Assembly (NCBI RefSeq): GCF_900100335.1
Contig: NZ_FNFE01000002.1
Location: 62,001 to 126,000 of the forward strand
DNA length: 64,000 nt
DNA from: Natronorubrum texcoconense
GTDB taxonomy: Archaea; Halobacteriota; Halobacteria; Halobacteriales; Natrialbaceae
Direction of reading: 5' to 3'
Position numbers and translations under genes: made by a program. Below the pieces are notes generated by a model. It did not search any database, had not been told where the DNA came from, and saw only the letters and a program-made list of their open reading frames with translations. Below are positions 43,570 through 52,908 of this stretch, piece by piece; position 1 is the first letter of the stretch; the number at the start of each line of letters is the position of its first letter.

Positions 43570-45648
43570 ATGACAGGGAACACTACCGATCCGAGTCTCG
43601 AGGACGTCGACGAGATCGTTCACGAACCGAGTCAAGAGTTCGTCGAGTCGACGAACGTCTACGAGTTCATGCAGACGTACGGGATCGACGACTACGACGA
43701 CCTCATCGAGCGGACGACGAGCGAGGTCGACGGCATCGAGGAGTCGGGCGTCGACTGGTTCTGGGACGAACTCGTCGACTACCTCGATATCGAGTTCTAC
43801 GAGGGGTACGATGAGGTACGGGATAACAGCAAGGGGCCGCAGTTCACCGACTGGTATCCCGGCGGGGAGCTCAACGTCGCCCACAACGTCGTGGATCGCC
43901 ACGCCGCCGTCGACGAGGAACGGCGAAATAAGGTCGCGACGATCTGGGAGGGCGAAGACGGCGAAGTCCGGGAGGTAACCTACCACGAACTCCACCGGCA
44001 GTCGAATCAGGTCGCGAACGCACTCGAGGAACGCGGCATCGAGACCGGCGACACCGTCGGACTCTACATGCCGATGGTCCCGGAGGTCGTCTCGATCCTC
44101 TACGGCTGTTTCAAGGCCGGCGCGATCGCGGTCCCCATCTTCTCGGGCTTCGGCGTCGACGCGGCTGCAACCCGAATCGCGGACTCCGAATGTTCAGTGT
44201 TGTTCACGGGTGACGGGTTCTATCGACGTGGGAATCCGGTCTTCCTCAAATCGGCGGCCGACGAGGCCATCGAGGAGGCCGGCCACGTCGAGGACACGAT
44301 CGTCTTCGACCGACTCGGTTCCAGCGACACGGCCAGCGAGCACGAAATTCCGTGGGACGACGGCCGCGACGAGTGGTGGACCGACGCCGTCGAAACGCAG
44401 GACGACGCCTACGAGTCGAAGTCGCTCGACTCGAGCCAGGAGTCGATGCTGCTGTACTCCTCGGGGACGACGGGCAAACCGAAGGGGATCGTCCACACCC
44501 ACGCGGGCGTGCAGGTCCAATGCGCGAAGGAGGTCTACTTCGGGATGGATCTGAAGCCCTCGGACCGCTTTTTCTGGGTCTCCGACATCGGCTGGATGAT
44601 GGGGCCGTGGACGCTCATCGGCACCCACACCTTCGGCGGGACGGTCTTCATGTACGAGGGCGCGCCAGATCACCCCGAACCCGACAGATTCTGGGAGATG
44701 ATCGATCGACACAAGCTGACGCAGTTCGGCATCTCGCCGACCGCGATTCGCGCGCTGCGAAAACACGGCGACCGTCAGACGCCGTCTGACGAGCCATCCG
44801 GCTCCGACGGAGCCGGAGACGACGACTGGCTCTCCGGGCACGATCTCTCCTCGCTCCGTCTCCTGGGATCGACCGGCGAGCCCTGGGACCCCGAATCCTG
44901 GCTGTGGTTCTACGAGAACGTCGGCGGCGGCGAAGCACCGATCATCAACATCTCCGGCGGCACCGAGATCTGTGGCTGTTTCCTGATGCCGATGCCGACC
45001 GAACCGCTCAAACCCTGTACGCTCGGCGGGCCGGGGATCGGGATGGACATCGATATCGTCGATCAGCAGGGGAATTCGGTGAAGGAGGACCACGAGCGCG
45101 GCTTCCTCGTCGCGAGGGACTCCTGTCCGTCGATGACGAAATCGCTCTGGTCGGGCGACGAGCGCTACCTGAAGGAGTACTGGTCGACGTTCGAGGACAT
45201 GTGGAACCACGGCGACTGGGCCCAGCAGGACGAAGACGGCTTCTGGTTCCTCCACGGCCGGGCCGACGACGCGCTCAACGTGGCCGGCCGAAAGGTCGGC
45301 CCCGCGGAGGTCGAGGGTGCGCTCATCGACCACGAAGCCGTCAATCAGGCCGCGGCCATCGGCGCACCCGACGACACCACCGGAACCGCCGTCGTCACCT
45401 ACGTCGTCCTCGAGGACGGCTACGAGGAGACCGACGAGTTGCGCGAGGAACTGCGCGCACAGGTCGGCGAGGAGTTAGGGAAGCCGTTCCGGCCGCGCGA
45501 AATCCTGTTCGTCGATGAGTTCCCCAAAACGCAGTCGGGCAAGATCATCCGGCGGGCGATCCAGGCCACGTACACGGGCGAAGACTTGGGCGACATGAGC
45601 AGCATCGAGAATCCGGCGGCGCTCGAGGAACTCGAGGACGCCAGATAG
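43570..45648 (+). CDS. AMP-forming acyl-CoA synthetase (acetoacetyl-/acetyl-CoA synthetase type)
   Basis: The 692-residue enzyme activates a short carboxylate as acyl-AMP and then acyl-CoA. The N-terminal ACS domain (residues 40-110) is followed by the P-loop LLYSSGTTGKPKGIVHTH near 295, NISGGTEICGCF, GDWAQQDEDGFWFLHGRADDALNVAGRKVGP and the acetylatable lysine region FPKTQSGKIIRRAI. Being translationally adjacent to the 3-hydroxybutyrate dehydrogenase, its most likely substrate is acetoacetate; acetate or propionate remain possible. It is longer than the 620-650 usual because of an insert after HGDRQTP near 405. Confidence 0.85.
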   Translation: MTGNTTDPSLEDVDEIVHEPSQEFVESTNVYEFMQTYGIDDYDDLIERTTSEVDGIEESGVDWFWDELVDYLDIEFYEGYDEVRDNSKGPQFTDWYPGGELNVAHNVVDRHAAVDEERRNKVATIWEGEDGEVREVTYHELHRQSNQVANALEERGIETGDTVGLYMPMVPEVVSILYGCFKAGAIAVPIFSGFGVDAAATRIADSECSVLFTGDGFYRRGNPVFLKSAADEAIEEAGHVEDTIVFDRLGSSDTASEHEIPWDDGRDEWWTDAVETQDDAYESKSLDSSQESMLLYSSGTTGKPKGIVHTHAGVQVQCAKEVYFGMDLKPSDRFFWVSDIGWMMGPWTLIGTHTFGGTVFMYEGAPDHPEPDRFWEMIDRHKLTQFGISPTAIRALRKHGDRQTPSDEPSGSDGAGDDDWLSGHDLSSLRLLGSTGEPWDPESWLWFYENVGGGEAPIINISGGTEICGCFLMPMPTEPLKPCTLGGPGIGMDIDIVDQQGNSVKEDHERGFLVARDSCPSMTKSLWSGDERYLKEYWSTFEDMWNHGDWAQQDEDGFWFLHGRADDALNVAGRKVGPAEVEGALIDHEAVNQAAAIGAPDDTTGTAVVTYVVLEDGYEETDELREELRAQVGEELGKPFRPREILFVDEFPKTQSGKIIRRAIQATYTGEDLGDMSSIENPAALEELEDAR

Positions 45649-45697
45649 GCGACTCCGTCCCGTTACGTTTTACCCCCACGGGCCCGAACCGCCTCCA

Positions 45698-47194
45698 ATG
45701 ACTGCCCAGACCGTCCAGCAGGGCGACCTCGTCACCGTCATCGGCCTCGAGGTCCACGTCCAACTGGAGACCGACACGAAGATCTTCTGTGGCTGTTCGA
45801 CCGACCGGACCGACGAACCCAACGAGAACGTCTGTCCGGTCTGTCTCGGCCTACCCGGCGCGCTCCCGGTCCTGAACGAAGCCGCCGTCGAGGGGGCCGT
45901 GAAGATCGGCAAGGCGATCGACGCCGACATCCCCGAGGAGACCCGATTCCACCGGAAGAACTACTACTACCCCGACCTGCCCAAGAACTTCCAGATCACC
46001 CAGTACGACGAGCCGATCTGTCAGGAGGGCGAACTCGAGGTCTCCGTCGAGGGCGATCGCCGGACGGTCGCGATCGAGCGCGCACACTTAGAGGAGGACC
46101 CGGGCAGCCTCCAACACGTCGGCGGCGGTGGCGGCATCGACTCGGCTGAGTACACGCTCGTCGACTACAACCGCGCGGGGACGCCGCTGATGGAGATCGT
46201 CACGGCTCCCGACTTCCGCAGTCCGAGCGAGGTTCGAGCCTTCCTCGCGAAACTCGAGGAAGTCCTCGAGTACCTAGGCGTCTTCGACGCCGAACGGGAC
46301 GGCAGCCTGCGGATCGACGCCAACCTCTCGATCATTCCCGAAGAGGAGATCGAAAGCGGCGACGTCACCGACATCGGCGCGGAGGCACTCGCCGCAGCGA
46401 ACCGCACCGAGGTCAAGAACATCTCGAGTCACAAGGGCGCCGAGAAGGCCCTGGCCTACGAGGAGACTCGCCAGAAGAACGCGATCCAGCGCGGGCGCGC
46501 GGTCGAACAGGAGACCCGCCACTGGGACGAGTCCCGCGGGATCACGGTCTCGATGCGATCGAAAGAGGAGGAGAAGGACTACCGTTACTTCGAGGAGGCC
46601 GACCTGCCGCCGCTGCAGGTCGCCCACTGGAAGGACGAGATCTCGATTCCGGAGCTCCCCTCGGCGCGACGCGAGCGCTTCCAGGACGAGTACGGGCTGA
46701 ACGAGGAGGCCGCCTCGAAGCTGACCTCGACGAAGCAGGTCGCGGACTTCTACGAGGACGTCGCGAGCGAGTTCGATCCCGATCTGGCTGCGACGTGGGT
46801 CGCGGACAACTTGCTGGGCGAACTCAACTACCGCGATATGGCGATTACCGATCTCGAGGGGCGCTTCGAGGAGGTGACGCGACTCGTCGAACTCGTCGCG
46901 GAGGAGGAGATCACGGCGAAAAACGCCCGCGAGACGGTGCTGCGATCGATGCTCGACGACGAGAAGGCTCCGGACGCGATCGTCGAAGACGAAGGGCTCG
47001 GCAAGACCGACGAGGACGAAGTCCAGCAAGCGGTCGTCGCGGCCATCGACGAGAACCCCGACGCCGTCGACGACTACGCGTCGGGCGACGACGGGGCGAT
47101 CAACTTCCTCGTCGGGCAGGTCATGCAGAAAACTGGGGGGAGTGCGGATCCGGGTGACGTGAATCAGTTGCTTCGGGCCGAACTCGAGGGATAG
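45698..47194 (+). CDS. gatB: Asp-tRNA(Asn)/Glu-tRNA(Gln) amidotransferase subunit B
   Basis: GatB is the kinase-like subunit of the amidotransferase that converts mischarged Asp-tRNA(Asn) or Glu-tRNA(Gln). The 498-residue protein shows GLEVHVQLETDTKIFCGC at the start, NVCPVCLGLPGALPVLN, KNYYYPDLPKNFQITQYD and DYNRAGTPLMEIVT. The YqeY-like tail domain is complete at the C-terminus (AINFLVGQVMQKTGGSADPG). A TTTTACC element 28 bases before the ATG marks a leaderless start. No gatA or gatC is adjacent. Confidence 0.95.
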   Translation: MTAQTVQQGDLVTVIGLEVHVQLETDTKIFCGCSTDRTDEPNENVCPVCLGLPGALPVLNEAAVEGAVKIGKAIDADIPEETRFHRKNYYYPDLPKNFQITQYDEPICQEGELEVSVEGDRRTVAIERAHLEEDPGSLQHVGGGGGIDSAEYTLVDYNRAGTPLMEIVTAPDFRSPSEVRAFLAKLEEVLEYLGVFDAERDGSLRIDANLSIIPEEEIESGDVTDIGAEALAAANRTEVKNISSHKGAEKALAYEETRQKNAIQRGRAVEQETRHWDESRGITVSMRSKEEEKDYRYFEEADLPPLQVAHWKDEISIPELPSARRERFQDEYGLNEEAASKLTSTKQVADFYEDVASEFDPDLAATWVADNLLGELNYRDMAITDLEGRFEEVTRLVELVAEEEITAKNARETVLRSMLDDEKAPDAIVEDEGLGKTDEDEVQQAVVAAIDENPDAVDDYASGDDGAINFLVGQVMQKTGGSADPGDVNQLLRAELEG

Positions 47195-47222
47195 GTACTG
47201 TACCCGTACGAGAATCGATGTC

Positions 47223-47696
47223 TCACGGTGGATCGTCGAGACCGTTCGGGTCGGTGGTCGCTCCGCTATCGTACATCGCTCTCCACAGTTTGATCGTTGC
47301 TCTGGCAACGTACTCGACATCCGAGACGCTGATGCACGACGCCTCGACATCACCGTCGTCGTTCGATGCATCCGGTGGTGGGTGGAAATGTGACTCATCG
47401 CTCGGCGCCGTATAATCGTGTGGGTGGAAATCCCACCGTAGATCTCGGCCATCGTCTGTGTAGTGGATGTTGTAATCTCCATCGACCGTCCATCCAACGT
47501 CGAACCTCCCAGACGTCGCATCCCCGATGCCGTCTGAGAAAAAGATACGTAGCTCTTCAGGCTCGATCGGATCATCGAATTCGGCCCGTGCTAACGGCTC
47601 CTGTGCGATGACCTCGTCGCGAAATGTGATCAGTCCACGACGATCAGTTGCACCGCGTATCGAGTGAGATTCTGAGCTGTGGCTCCCTGGCGACAT
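47223..47696 (-). CDS. TumE-like (DUF6516-type) putative toxin
   Basis: The 157-residue acidic protein contains VDGDYNIHYTDDGRDLRWDFHPHDY and ESHFHPPPD. This pattern of a tyrosine-rich strand followed by an Arg-Trp-Asp...His-Pro-His cluster resembles the TumE toxin family. It starts two bases after the HTH gene's stop, on the same strand, which is the usual antitoxin-first order. The base composition is lower in GC than its neighbours, which fits an acquired module. A toxin function is inferred from this resemblance and arrangement only. Confidence 0.5.
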   Translation of the reverse strand: MSPGSHSSESHSIRGATDRRGLITFRDEVIAQEPLARAEFDDPIEPEELRIFFSDGIGDATSGRFDVGWTVDGDYNIHYTDDGRDLRWDFHPHDYTAPSDESHFHPPPDASNDDGDVEASCISVSDVEYVARATIKLWRAMYDSGATTDPNGLDDPP

Positions 47697-47698
47697 CG

Positions 47699-48208
47699 CT
47701 ATGCGTCCGCCTGCCGGTCGACGATATCTTCGGCCTGGTCGAGCGCGAGTGCGACTTTCGCGAAGCTGAGGTTTCGCTCGGTCGTCTTCCACGTTCTAAT
47801 CATCTCCTCGTCGAGCTCCGTATCGTTCCACGCGATGTCCTCTGGGCTATCCACGCCAGTAGTCTCCTGAAACCCTCTGATCCGCTCTCTCATCTCGTTT
47901 ACCTTCTGAAGCAGCGTCTCCGAATCCGTCTGATCAGCTATATCTCGGGCCTGCTCTAAGACTAACGACTGCCACGATCGAAGGTACAGCGTCGCACCGC
48001 TCGTCGGATCCGACGTTTTCTCGACGAACCCATCGTCTGCGAGATCCTCGAGGTGAGAACGAGCAGTGGATTCTGCGACCAACGCTCGGTCGGCAATATC
48101 ACGTGCCGTCTCACCGTCATACGTCCCTCCAATTATCGACTTCACTCGCTGAAACGCTGTTGTATCCTCCTTCCACTCCTCTTTAACTACGTCATTAACA
48201 TCAGCCAT
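47699..48208 (-). CDS. winged-HTH protein (DUF7342 type), putative antitoxin or regulator
   Basis: The 169-residue protein has a helix-turn-helix near residues 35-65 (TARDIADRALVAESTARSHLEDLADDGFVEKT) and then a long helical part (LLQKVNEMRERIRGFQETTG). It matches the haloarchaeal DUF7342 type. It is the upstream member of a two-gene unit with the TumE-like protein. The ATG at 48208 is preferred to a GTG/ATG two codons earlier. In many such pairs the HTH protein represses its own operon. Confidence 0.65.
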   Translation of the reverse strand: MADVNDVVKEEWKEDTTAFQRVKSIIGGTYDGETARDIADRALVAESTARSHLEDLADDGFVEKTSDPTSGATLYLRSWQSLVLEQARDIADQTDSETLLQKVNEMRERIRGFQETTGVDSPEDIAWNDTELDEEMIRTWKTTERNLSFAKVALALDQAEDIVDRQADA

Positions 48209-48459
48209 GCCCACGGAACACTACCGCACGAGTAATAATCAATCTGCGGGTCAGTATATCAATCTCAGTGAGCCATAGTCCCTGTGATCTCCACGACTCG
48301 AACCACCCATCGAGAGGCTCACTAATCTCGATCGATTTTGCCTGCCGCTTGTCGGCGACGACGCCACTATCGTCCATCCGTGGAGGAGAATTCGGAGGTC
48401 CCAGAATCGGCGTTCCGCTACCAGTACAGTTACCAACGGACGACGTGTGCAGTGTCGAC
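48209..48459. other. 251-base gap between the candidate toxin-antitoxin unit and the MBL gene
   Basis: This less GC-rich gap holds the promoter of the HTH gene on the minus strand. It can be read in both strands as a short open frame, but neither has a family match, a convincing start or normal codon bias. It could hide the edge of an acquired segment. Confidence 0.4.
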
Positions 48460-49443
48460 ATGGACCGTATCACGTTGGGGAACGACGAGTTCGAAGGGCG
48501 TAACAACGCGTACGTCCTCGCCGGCGAGGAGAGCGAGACGCCTCCGGAATCTCGTAGAGGCGGCGAAGCTGGCGACGACGAACTCACGCTCGTCGATACC
48601 GGACTCGCGACGGAAGGGATTCGAGCGGAACTGCGGGAGGGACTGGCCGAACGCGGCTACGCGTTTTCCGACGTCGACAACATCGTTCTGACCCACTTTC
48701 ACGTCGATCACACGGGACTCGCCGGCGAGATTCAGGCCGAAAGCGGCGCGACGGTGTACGCCCACGAGGCCGACGCGCCGCTGATCGAGCAGGATCCCGA
48801 CGCGGTGGCTGCCGTAGAGGAGCGGCGACGGGAGTACCTCGAGCGGTGGGGCGTCCCCGACGACGCCCAGGAGACGTTGCTGGAGTTCTTCGAGCAGGCC
48901 GCCCACCTCGAGGGCGAACCGGCCGAGGTCACGCCGATCGAAGACGGCGAGGTGCTCGAGGTCGGCGGTCGAACGCTCGAGGCGGTCCACGCACCGGGAC
49001 ACGCGGCGGGGCTCTGCTGCTTCGAAATCGAAACGGACGACAGATCGGAAGCGTTCGTCGGCGACGCCGTCCTCCCCGTCTACACGCCGAACGTCGGGGG
49101 CGCGGACGTCCGCGTCGAGCGCCCGCTCGAGCGGTACCTCACGACCCTCCGACGACTGGCCGATCGCGAGTACGACCGGCTCTGGCCCGGCCACCGCGAT
49201 CCGATCGACGACCCCCGGGACCGGGCGCTCGAGATCGTCGACCACCACCGCGAGCGAAGCGAAAAGGTCCTCGGGATCCTCGAGGACCACGGCCCGGCCG
49301 ACGCCTGGGAGGTGAGCGGACACCTGTTCGGAGAGCTCGAGGGAATCCACATCGTCCACGGACCGGGTGAGGCGTTCGCACATCTCGATCATCTCCACCA
49401 CGAGGGCGTCGTCTCACTCGAGGGAGACACGTACCGAGCGTGA
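48460..49443 (+). CDS. MBL-fold metallo-hydrolase
   Basis: The 327-residue protein has the metallo-beta-lactamase motif VLTHFHVDHTGLAG at about residues 75-88, a second His in VHAPGHAAGLC, FVGDAVLP, and a final WPGHRDPIDD. The C-terminal 70 residues (VLGILEDHGPADAWEVSGHLFGEL) look like the winged-helix domain of LACTB2-like proteins. It probably hydrolyses a small ester, thioester or phosphodiester; the substrate is unknown. The ATG at 48460 is chosen because the family N-terminus begins there. Confidence 0.85.
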   Translation: MDRITLGNDEFEGRNNAYVLAGEESETPPESRRGGEAGDDELTLVDTGLATEGIRAELREGLAERGYAFSDVDNIVLTHFHVDHTGLAGEIQAESGATVYAHEADAPLIEQDPDAVAAVEERRREYLERWGVPDDAQETLLEFFEQAAHLEGEPAEVTPIEDGEVLEVGGRTLEAVHAPGHAAGLCCFEIETDDRSEAFVGDAVLPVYTPNVGGADVRVERPLERYLTTLRRLADREYDRLWPGHRDPIDDPRDRALEIVDHHRERSEKVLGILEDHGPADAWEVSGHLFGELEGIHIVHGPGEAFAHLDHLHHEGVVSLEGDTYRA

Positions 49444-49553
49444 ACGACACGGTTACTTTCAGTACACTCGAGCGCATCGTCCGGTAATTCGTCGATATTT
49501 TCCGCTGTAAGGAGATCGTTCCGCAACCGCTTCTATTCGTGTATTGTTATCGT

Positions 49554-49570
49554 CAGACAATAGTAGTCTG
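49554..49570. promoter_or_regulatory. inverted repeat upstream of the liv operon
   Basis: CAGAC and GTCTG arms (five bases each) flank seven bases, ending about 16 bases before the TATA box. The position suits an operator or activator site, but such short arms are often chance. Confidence 0.3.
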
Positions 49571-49585
49571 TTAACTACCCTCATC

Positions 49586-49594
49586 TTTAATATA
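49586..49594 (+). promoter_or_regulatory. TATA box of the liv operon
   Basis: TTTAATATA lies 44 bases before the LivK ATG, so this operon has a short leader of about 17 bases. It contains GGAAGGACGGAGAG as a purine-rich ribosome-binding region, in contrast to most neighbours. Confidence 0.6.
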
Positions 49595-49637
49595 GCGTGA
49601 TTGGAAAGGAAGGACGGAGAGCCAATAGTGGTGAACA

Positions 49638-50945
49638 ATGGTTAACAATGGTCGAAAACGCGGTGGACGATCTGGGATTGGACGACGAACATTTATCGGA
49701 GCAGCCGGAGCCGGTGCAGTAGCGACGACGTTTGCCGGCTGTCTCGGCGAAGACGACGACGACATCATCCGTATCGGTCACCTCGGGCCGGTCCAGATGG
49801 ACATGGGGGCGGGGGCGGAGAACAGCGCCCAACTCGCGGTCGATCAGGTCAACGACGACGGTGGGATTCTCGACCAGGAGGTCGAACTGATCTCCGAGGA
49901 CTCCCTCGCTGACCCCGGAGAGTCGATGACTGCGACCGAGCGCATGGTCGAACAGGAGAACATCGACGTCCTGATAGGGACGTTCGTGAGCGAGGTCACG
50001 CAGGGAATCGTCGACTACGTGGGCGAGGTCGACATCCCGTTCCTGATCACCGGGTCGGCGGATCCGATCACGCTCACCGATACGGTAGGTGAGGACTACG
50101 ACCAGTTCAAGAACATCTTCCGGTCGGGCCCGATCAACTCCGACCTGCAGGCGCTCGGTATGGCAGACTACGCCGAGTTCCTCGCCGACGAACACGGCTG
50201 GACGGACTTCGCACACATCGCGGACGACGCCGCCTGGACGGTCCCGTTCTCCGAGAACCTCCCGGACGAACTCGAGGACCGCGGACTCAACGTCGTCCAC
50301 GAGGATCGGCTGGCGCCGGGAACCGACGACTTCTCGCCGATGCTCAGCGACGTCAGCAGCGCCGACGCCGACGCGATGCTGCGCTTTTTCGCACACAACG
50401 TCGGCACGGGGATGCTCGTCAACTGGCGGGAAAACGAGTACGAGTTCGGTATCGAAGGGATTCACGTTCCAGGGATGTCGCCCGAGTTCTGGGACGACTC
50501 CGAAGGTGCAGCACTGTACGAAACGACGTCGCAGTCGGGGGCCGCGGGCGCCGCAGAGATCACCGAAGAGACGGTCCCGTTCACCGAAGCCTACGTCGAG
50601 GAGTACGGCGACAGTCGACCGAGTCTCCCGATGTACATGGGGTACAACTCCTACGACGCCGTCTTCGTCTACAAGAACGCCGTCGAGCGCGCCGGCACGG
50701 CCGACTATCAGGCGGATATCGATACGATCGTCGACGAACTACTCGAGACCGATCACACCGGTGCAACGGGGGAGATCGAGTTCTACGGCCCCGACTCGGA
50801 GTACCCCCACGACGTCATGGAAACGGAAGTGGACGGCACCATTTCGAACTTCCCCGTCACGCAGTGGCAGGACGAGGGCGAGTTCGAGTGCGTCTTCCCT
50901 CGCGACTTCGCGAGCGCCGACCACCTCGCACCCGACTGGATGTGA
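49638..50945 (+). CDS. livK: ABC transporter substrate-binding lipoprotein (LivK type)
   Basis: The 435-residue protein is an exported solute-binding protein of the branched-chain amino acid/urea/aromatic family. It has a Tat-type signal with Arg16-Arg17 (GIGRRTFIGAAGAGA) and a lipobox ending at Cys35 (TFAGCLG), so it should be lipid-anchored outside the cell. The binding domain is a type I periplasmic-binding fold: IRIGHLGPVQMDMGAGAEN, QVNDDGGILDQEVELI and SLPMYMGYNSYDAVFVYKNAVE. It starts the five-gene LivKHMGF operon. The true ligand may be an amino acid, urea or an aromatic acid. Confidence 0.9.
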   Translation: MVNNGRKRGGRSGIGRRTFIGAAGAGAVATTFAGCLGEDDDDIIRIGHLGPVQMDMGAGAENSAQLAVDQVNDDGGILDQEVELISEDSLADPGESMTATERMVEQENIDVLIGTFVSEVTQGIVDYVGEVDIPFLITGSADPITLTDTVGEDYDQFKNIFRSGPINSDLQALGMADYAEFLADEHGWTDFAHIADDAAWTVPFSENLPDELEDRGLNVVHEDRLAPGTDDFSPMLSDVSSADADAMLRFFAHNVGTGMLVNWRENEYEFGIEGIHVPGMSPEFWDDSEGAALYETTSQSGAAGAAEITEETVPFTEAYVEEYGDSRPSLPMYMGYNSYDAVFVYKNAVERAGTADYQADIDTIVDELLETDHTGATGEIEFYGPDSEYPHDVMETEVDGTISNFPVTQWQDEGEFECVFPRDFASADHLAPDWM

Positions 50946-50948
50946 GAC

Positions 50949-51839
50949 ATGTTAGGTGCACTTATTTCGGTACTGGTAACGGGAGCGATGATCAGCGCCG
51001 TCTACGCGCTGATCGCGATCGGCTTTACGATGATTTTCGGCGTCGGCGGCGTGTTGAACCTCGCTCACGGCGCGTTGATCATGATCGGGGCGTACAGCTT
51101 TCTCGTCGTCACGTCAGGATCGACACTCGGAATACTGTCGCTTCCGACGGGGATCGGACTCATCGTCGCGATCGCCGTCGCCGCGGCCGCCTCGTACGTG
51201 CTCTACATCGGCCTCGTCGAGCACATCGAGGAGAATCCGGTGATCACGTTTCTCGCGACGCTCGTCGTCGCACTGATCCTCTCGGAACTGTTCGTGATGG
51301 GCTTCTCCTCGAGTCCGCGAACGCTGATCAACCTCGTTCCGGGGAGTATTCACGTCGAGCAGTTCGGCGTTCGCGTCACGAACATCGAGGTCGTCGGCTT
51401 CGTCGTCTCCTGGATCGCGATCGGGTTGCTGTGGTACTACGTGACCCGAACCGACGAGGGGAGATCGATCCTCGCGACGTCGATGAGCGAACGCGGCGCG
51501 CAGCTAACCGGCGTCGATCTTCCGAAGATCAAAGCCCGGACCTGGCTGATCGCGGGCGCGTTCGCCGGTCTCGCCGGCGTGTTCATCGGGACGCTTCAGT
51601 CGACGAGTCCGATCATGTGGCTCGATCCATTGGCGCTCGCGTTCATCATCGTCGTCATCGGCGGCATCGGTTCGATCAAGGGCTCGATCGTCGCGGCGTA
51701 CCTGATCGGCTACCTCGAGACGCTGACCGTGGAGCTTCTCGGAGCCGGATTCAGGGGCACGTTCTCGTTGCTCGTGCTCGTCATCGTACTGCTCGTAATG
51801 CCACAGGGTCTGTTCGGGAGGGAGTGGGTCCATGAGTAG
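50949..51839 (+). CDS. livH: branched-chain amino acid-type ABC permease LivH
   Basis: The 296-residue protein has about eight membrane helices and the LivH motifs GFTMIFGVGGVLNLAHGALIMIGAYSF and IKARTWLIAGAFAGLAGVF, and ends with MPQGLFGREWVHE. It is one of two channel-forming subunits of the importer and starts three bases after livK. Its stop overlaps the start of livM by eight bases, so the two are translationally coupled. Confidence 0.92.
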   Translation: MLGALISVLVTGAMISAVYALIAIGFTMIFGVGGVLNLAHGALIMIGAYSFLVVTSGSTLGILSLPTGIGLIVAIAVAAAASYVLYIGLVEHIEENPVITFLATLVVALILSELFVMGFSSSPRTLINLVPGSIHVEQFGVRVTNIEVVGFVVSWIAIGLLWYYVTRTDEGRSILATSMSERGAQLTGVDLPKIKARTWLIAGAFAGLAGVFIGTLQSTSPIMWLDPLALAFIIVVIGGIGSIKGSIVAAYLIGYLETLTVELLGAGFRGTFSLLVLVIVLLVMPQGLFGREWVHE

Positions 51840-52908
51840 TGACACCGGCCGTCTCGGCGGCCCGCTCAACTCGATCGCAGACGGCTACAACGACCGCTTC
51901 GGACAGGTGTTCGGCGAGTTGAACGGCTTGCAGTTCGCGCTGATTATCGGCTCGCTACTCGTCTTGCTGCTCGTTCCCGTCTGGGCACCGCTGCTCGGCA
52001 TGAGTGGTCTCCTGCGGACGCTCGCGCTCGCGTCGATCTGGGCTATCCTGGCGATGGGCTGGGACATCCAGAGCGGCTATACGGGCTACATCAGCTTCGG
52101 TCACGCCGTTCTCTCCGGCGGAGCCGCGTACACCACTGCGTTGCTTATCGGGAACGTCAACCCTGATCTCTCGCTCGCGGTGACGCTGCCGCTATCGGTC
52201 CTCGCCGCGTTGACGATCGGCCTCGTGATCGCCGTTCCGTCGTTGCGGCTCAAGGGGCCGTACTTCTCGCTGGTCACGTTCGTCGCCGGCCTGATATTTT
52301 ACCAGCTCACCTACGCGTTCAGTGACTACACGGGTGGTGAACTCGGTGTGCGGGTCGGCCGGATCGACTTTACCGTCGGCGGATTCGAAATCACAACCTT
52401 CGATCCGGTGATGCGGTACTACGTCATGCTGGTCCCGATGCTGTTGATCGCGGTCACGCTGCTGTACGTCGCTCGATCGAACGTCGGGATGATCTTCGTC
52501 GCGATTCGGGAGAACGAGACGGCCGTCTCCGCCGCCGGGATCGACACGACCAAGTTCAAGATCTGGTCGTTCGTGCTGAGTTCGATCCCGATGGGGATCG
52601 GCGGCTGGCTGCTCGCACACTTCTACGGCACCGTGAACCCGTTGAACTTCCTGCTGGTCGACCGGAGCATCGAACTGATCGCGATGGCCGTCGTCGGTGG
52701 GATGAGTTCGATCCTCGGACCGATCGGCGGCGCGTTCCTCGTGATCGTCCTCCGCGAAGAGGTGTTGCGAATCTTCGGTGCGACGGGCCGTTGGGTCATG
52801 CTCTGGACGCTGATCCTGCTCGTGCTCGTCTTCGCCCGCGACGGGCTGTTCCGCAAACTATGGCACTATCTCGGGCGACTCGGCTCCCGAGACGGAGGTG
52901 AGAACTGA
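51832..52908 (+). CDS. livM: branched-chain amino acid-type ABC permease LivM
   Basis: The 358-residue permease partner of LivH carries SIWAILAMGWDIQSGYTGYISFGHAVLSGGAAY, SLRLKGPYFSLVTF and AIRENETAVSAAGIDTTKFKIWSFVLSS, the signatures of LivM. About nine membrane helices follow a short cytoplasmic N-terminus. It overlaps livH by eight bases and its stop shares one base with the livG start. Confidence 0.92.
   Translation: MSSDTGRLGGPLNSIADGYNDRFGQVFGELNGLQFALIIGSLLVLLLVPVWAPLLGMSGLLRTLALASIWAILAMGWDIQSGYTGYISFGHAVLSGGAAYTTALLIGNVNPDLSLAVTLPLSVLAALTIGLVIAVPSLRLKGPYFSLVTFVAGLIFYQLTYAFSDYTGGELGVRVGRIDFTVGGFEITTFDPVMRYYVMLVPMLLIAVTLLYVARSNVGMIFVAIRENETAVSAAGIDTTKFKIWSFVLSSIPMGIGGWLLAHFYGTVNPLNFLLVDRSIELIAMAVVGGMSSILGPIGGAFLVIVLREEVLRIFGATGRWVMLWTLILLVLVFARDGLFRKLWHYLGRLGSRDGGEN

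Noticed and set aside
44194-45333. Long open frame opposite to the acyl-CoA synthetase
   Set aside because: Antisense shadow; the plus strand has the P-loop and acetylatable Lys motifs.
48201-48587. 128-codon minus-strand frame across the gap before the MBL gene
   Set aside because: It overlaps the start of the MBL gene, has no recognisable family and poor codon bias.
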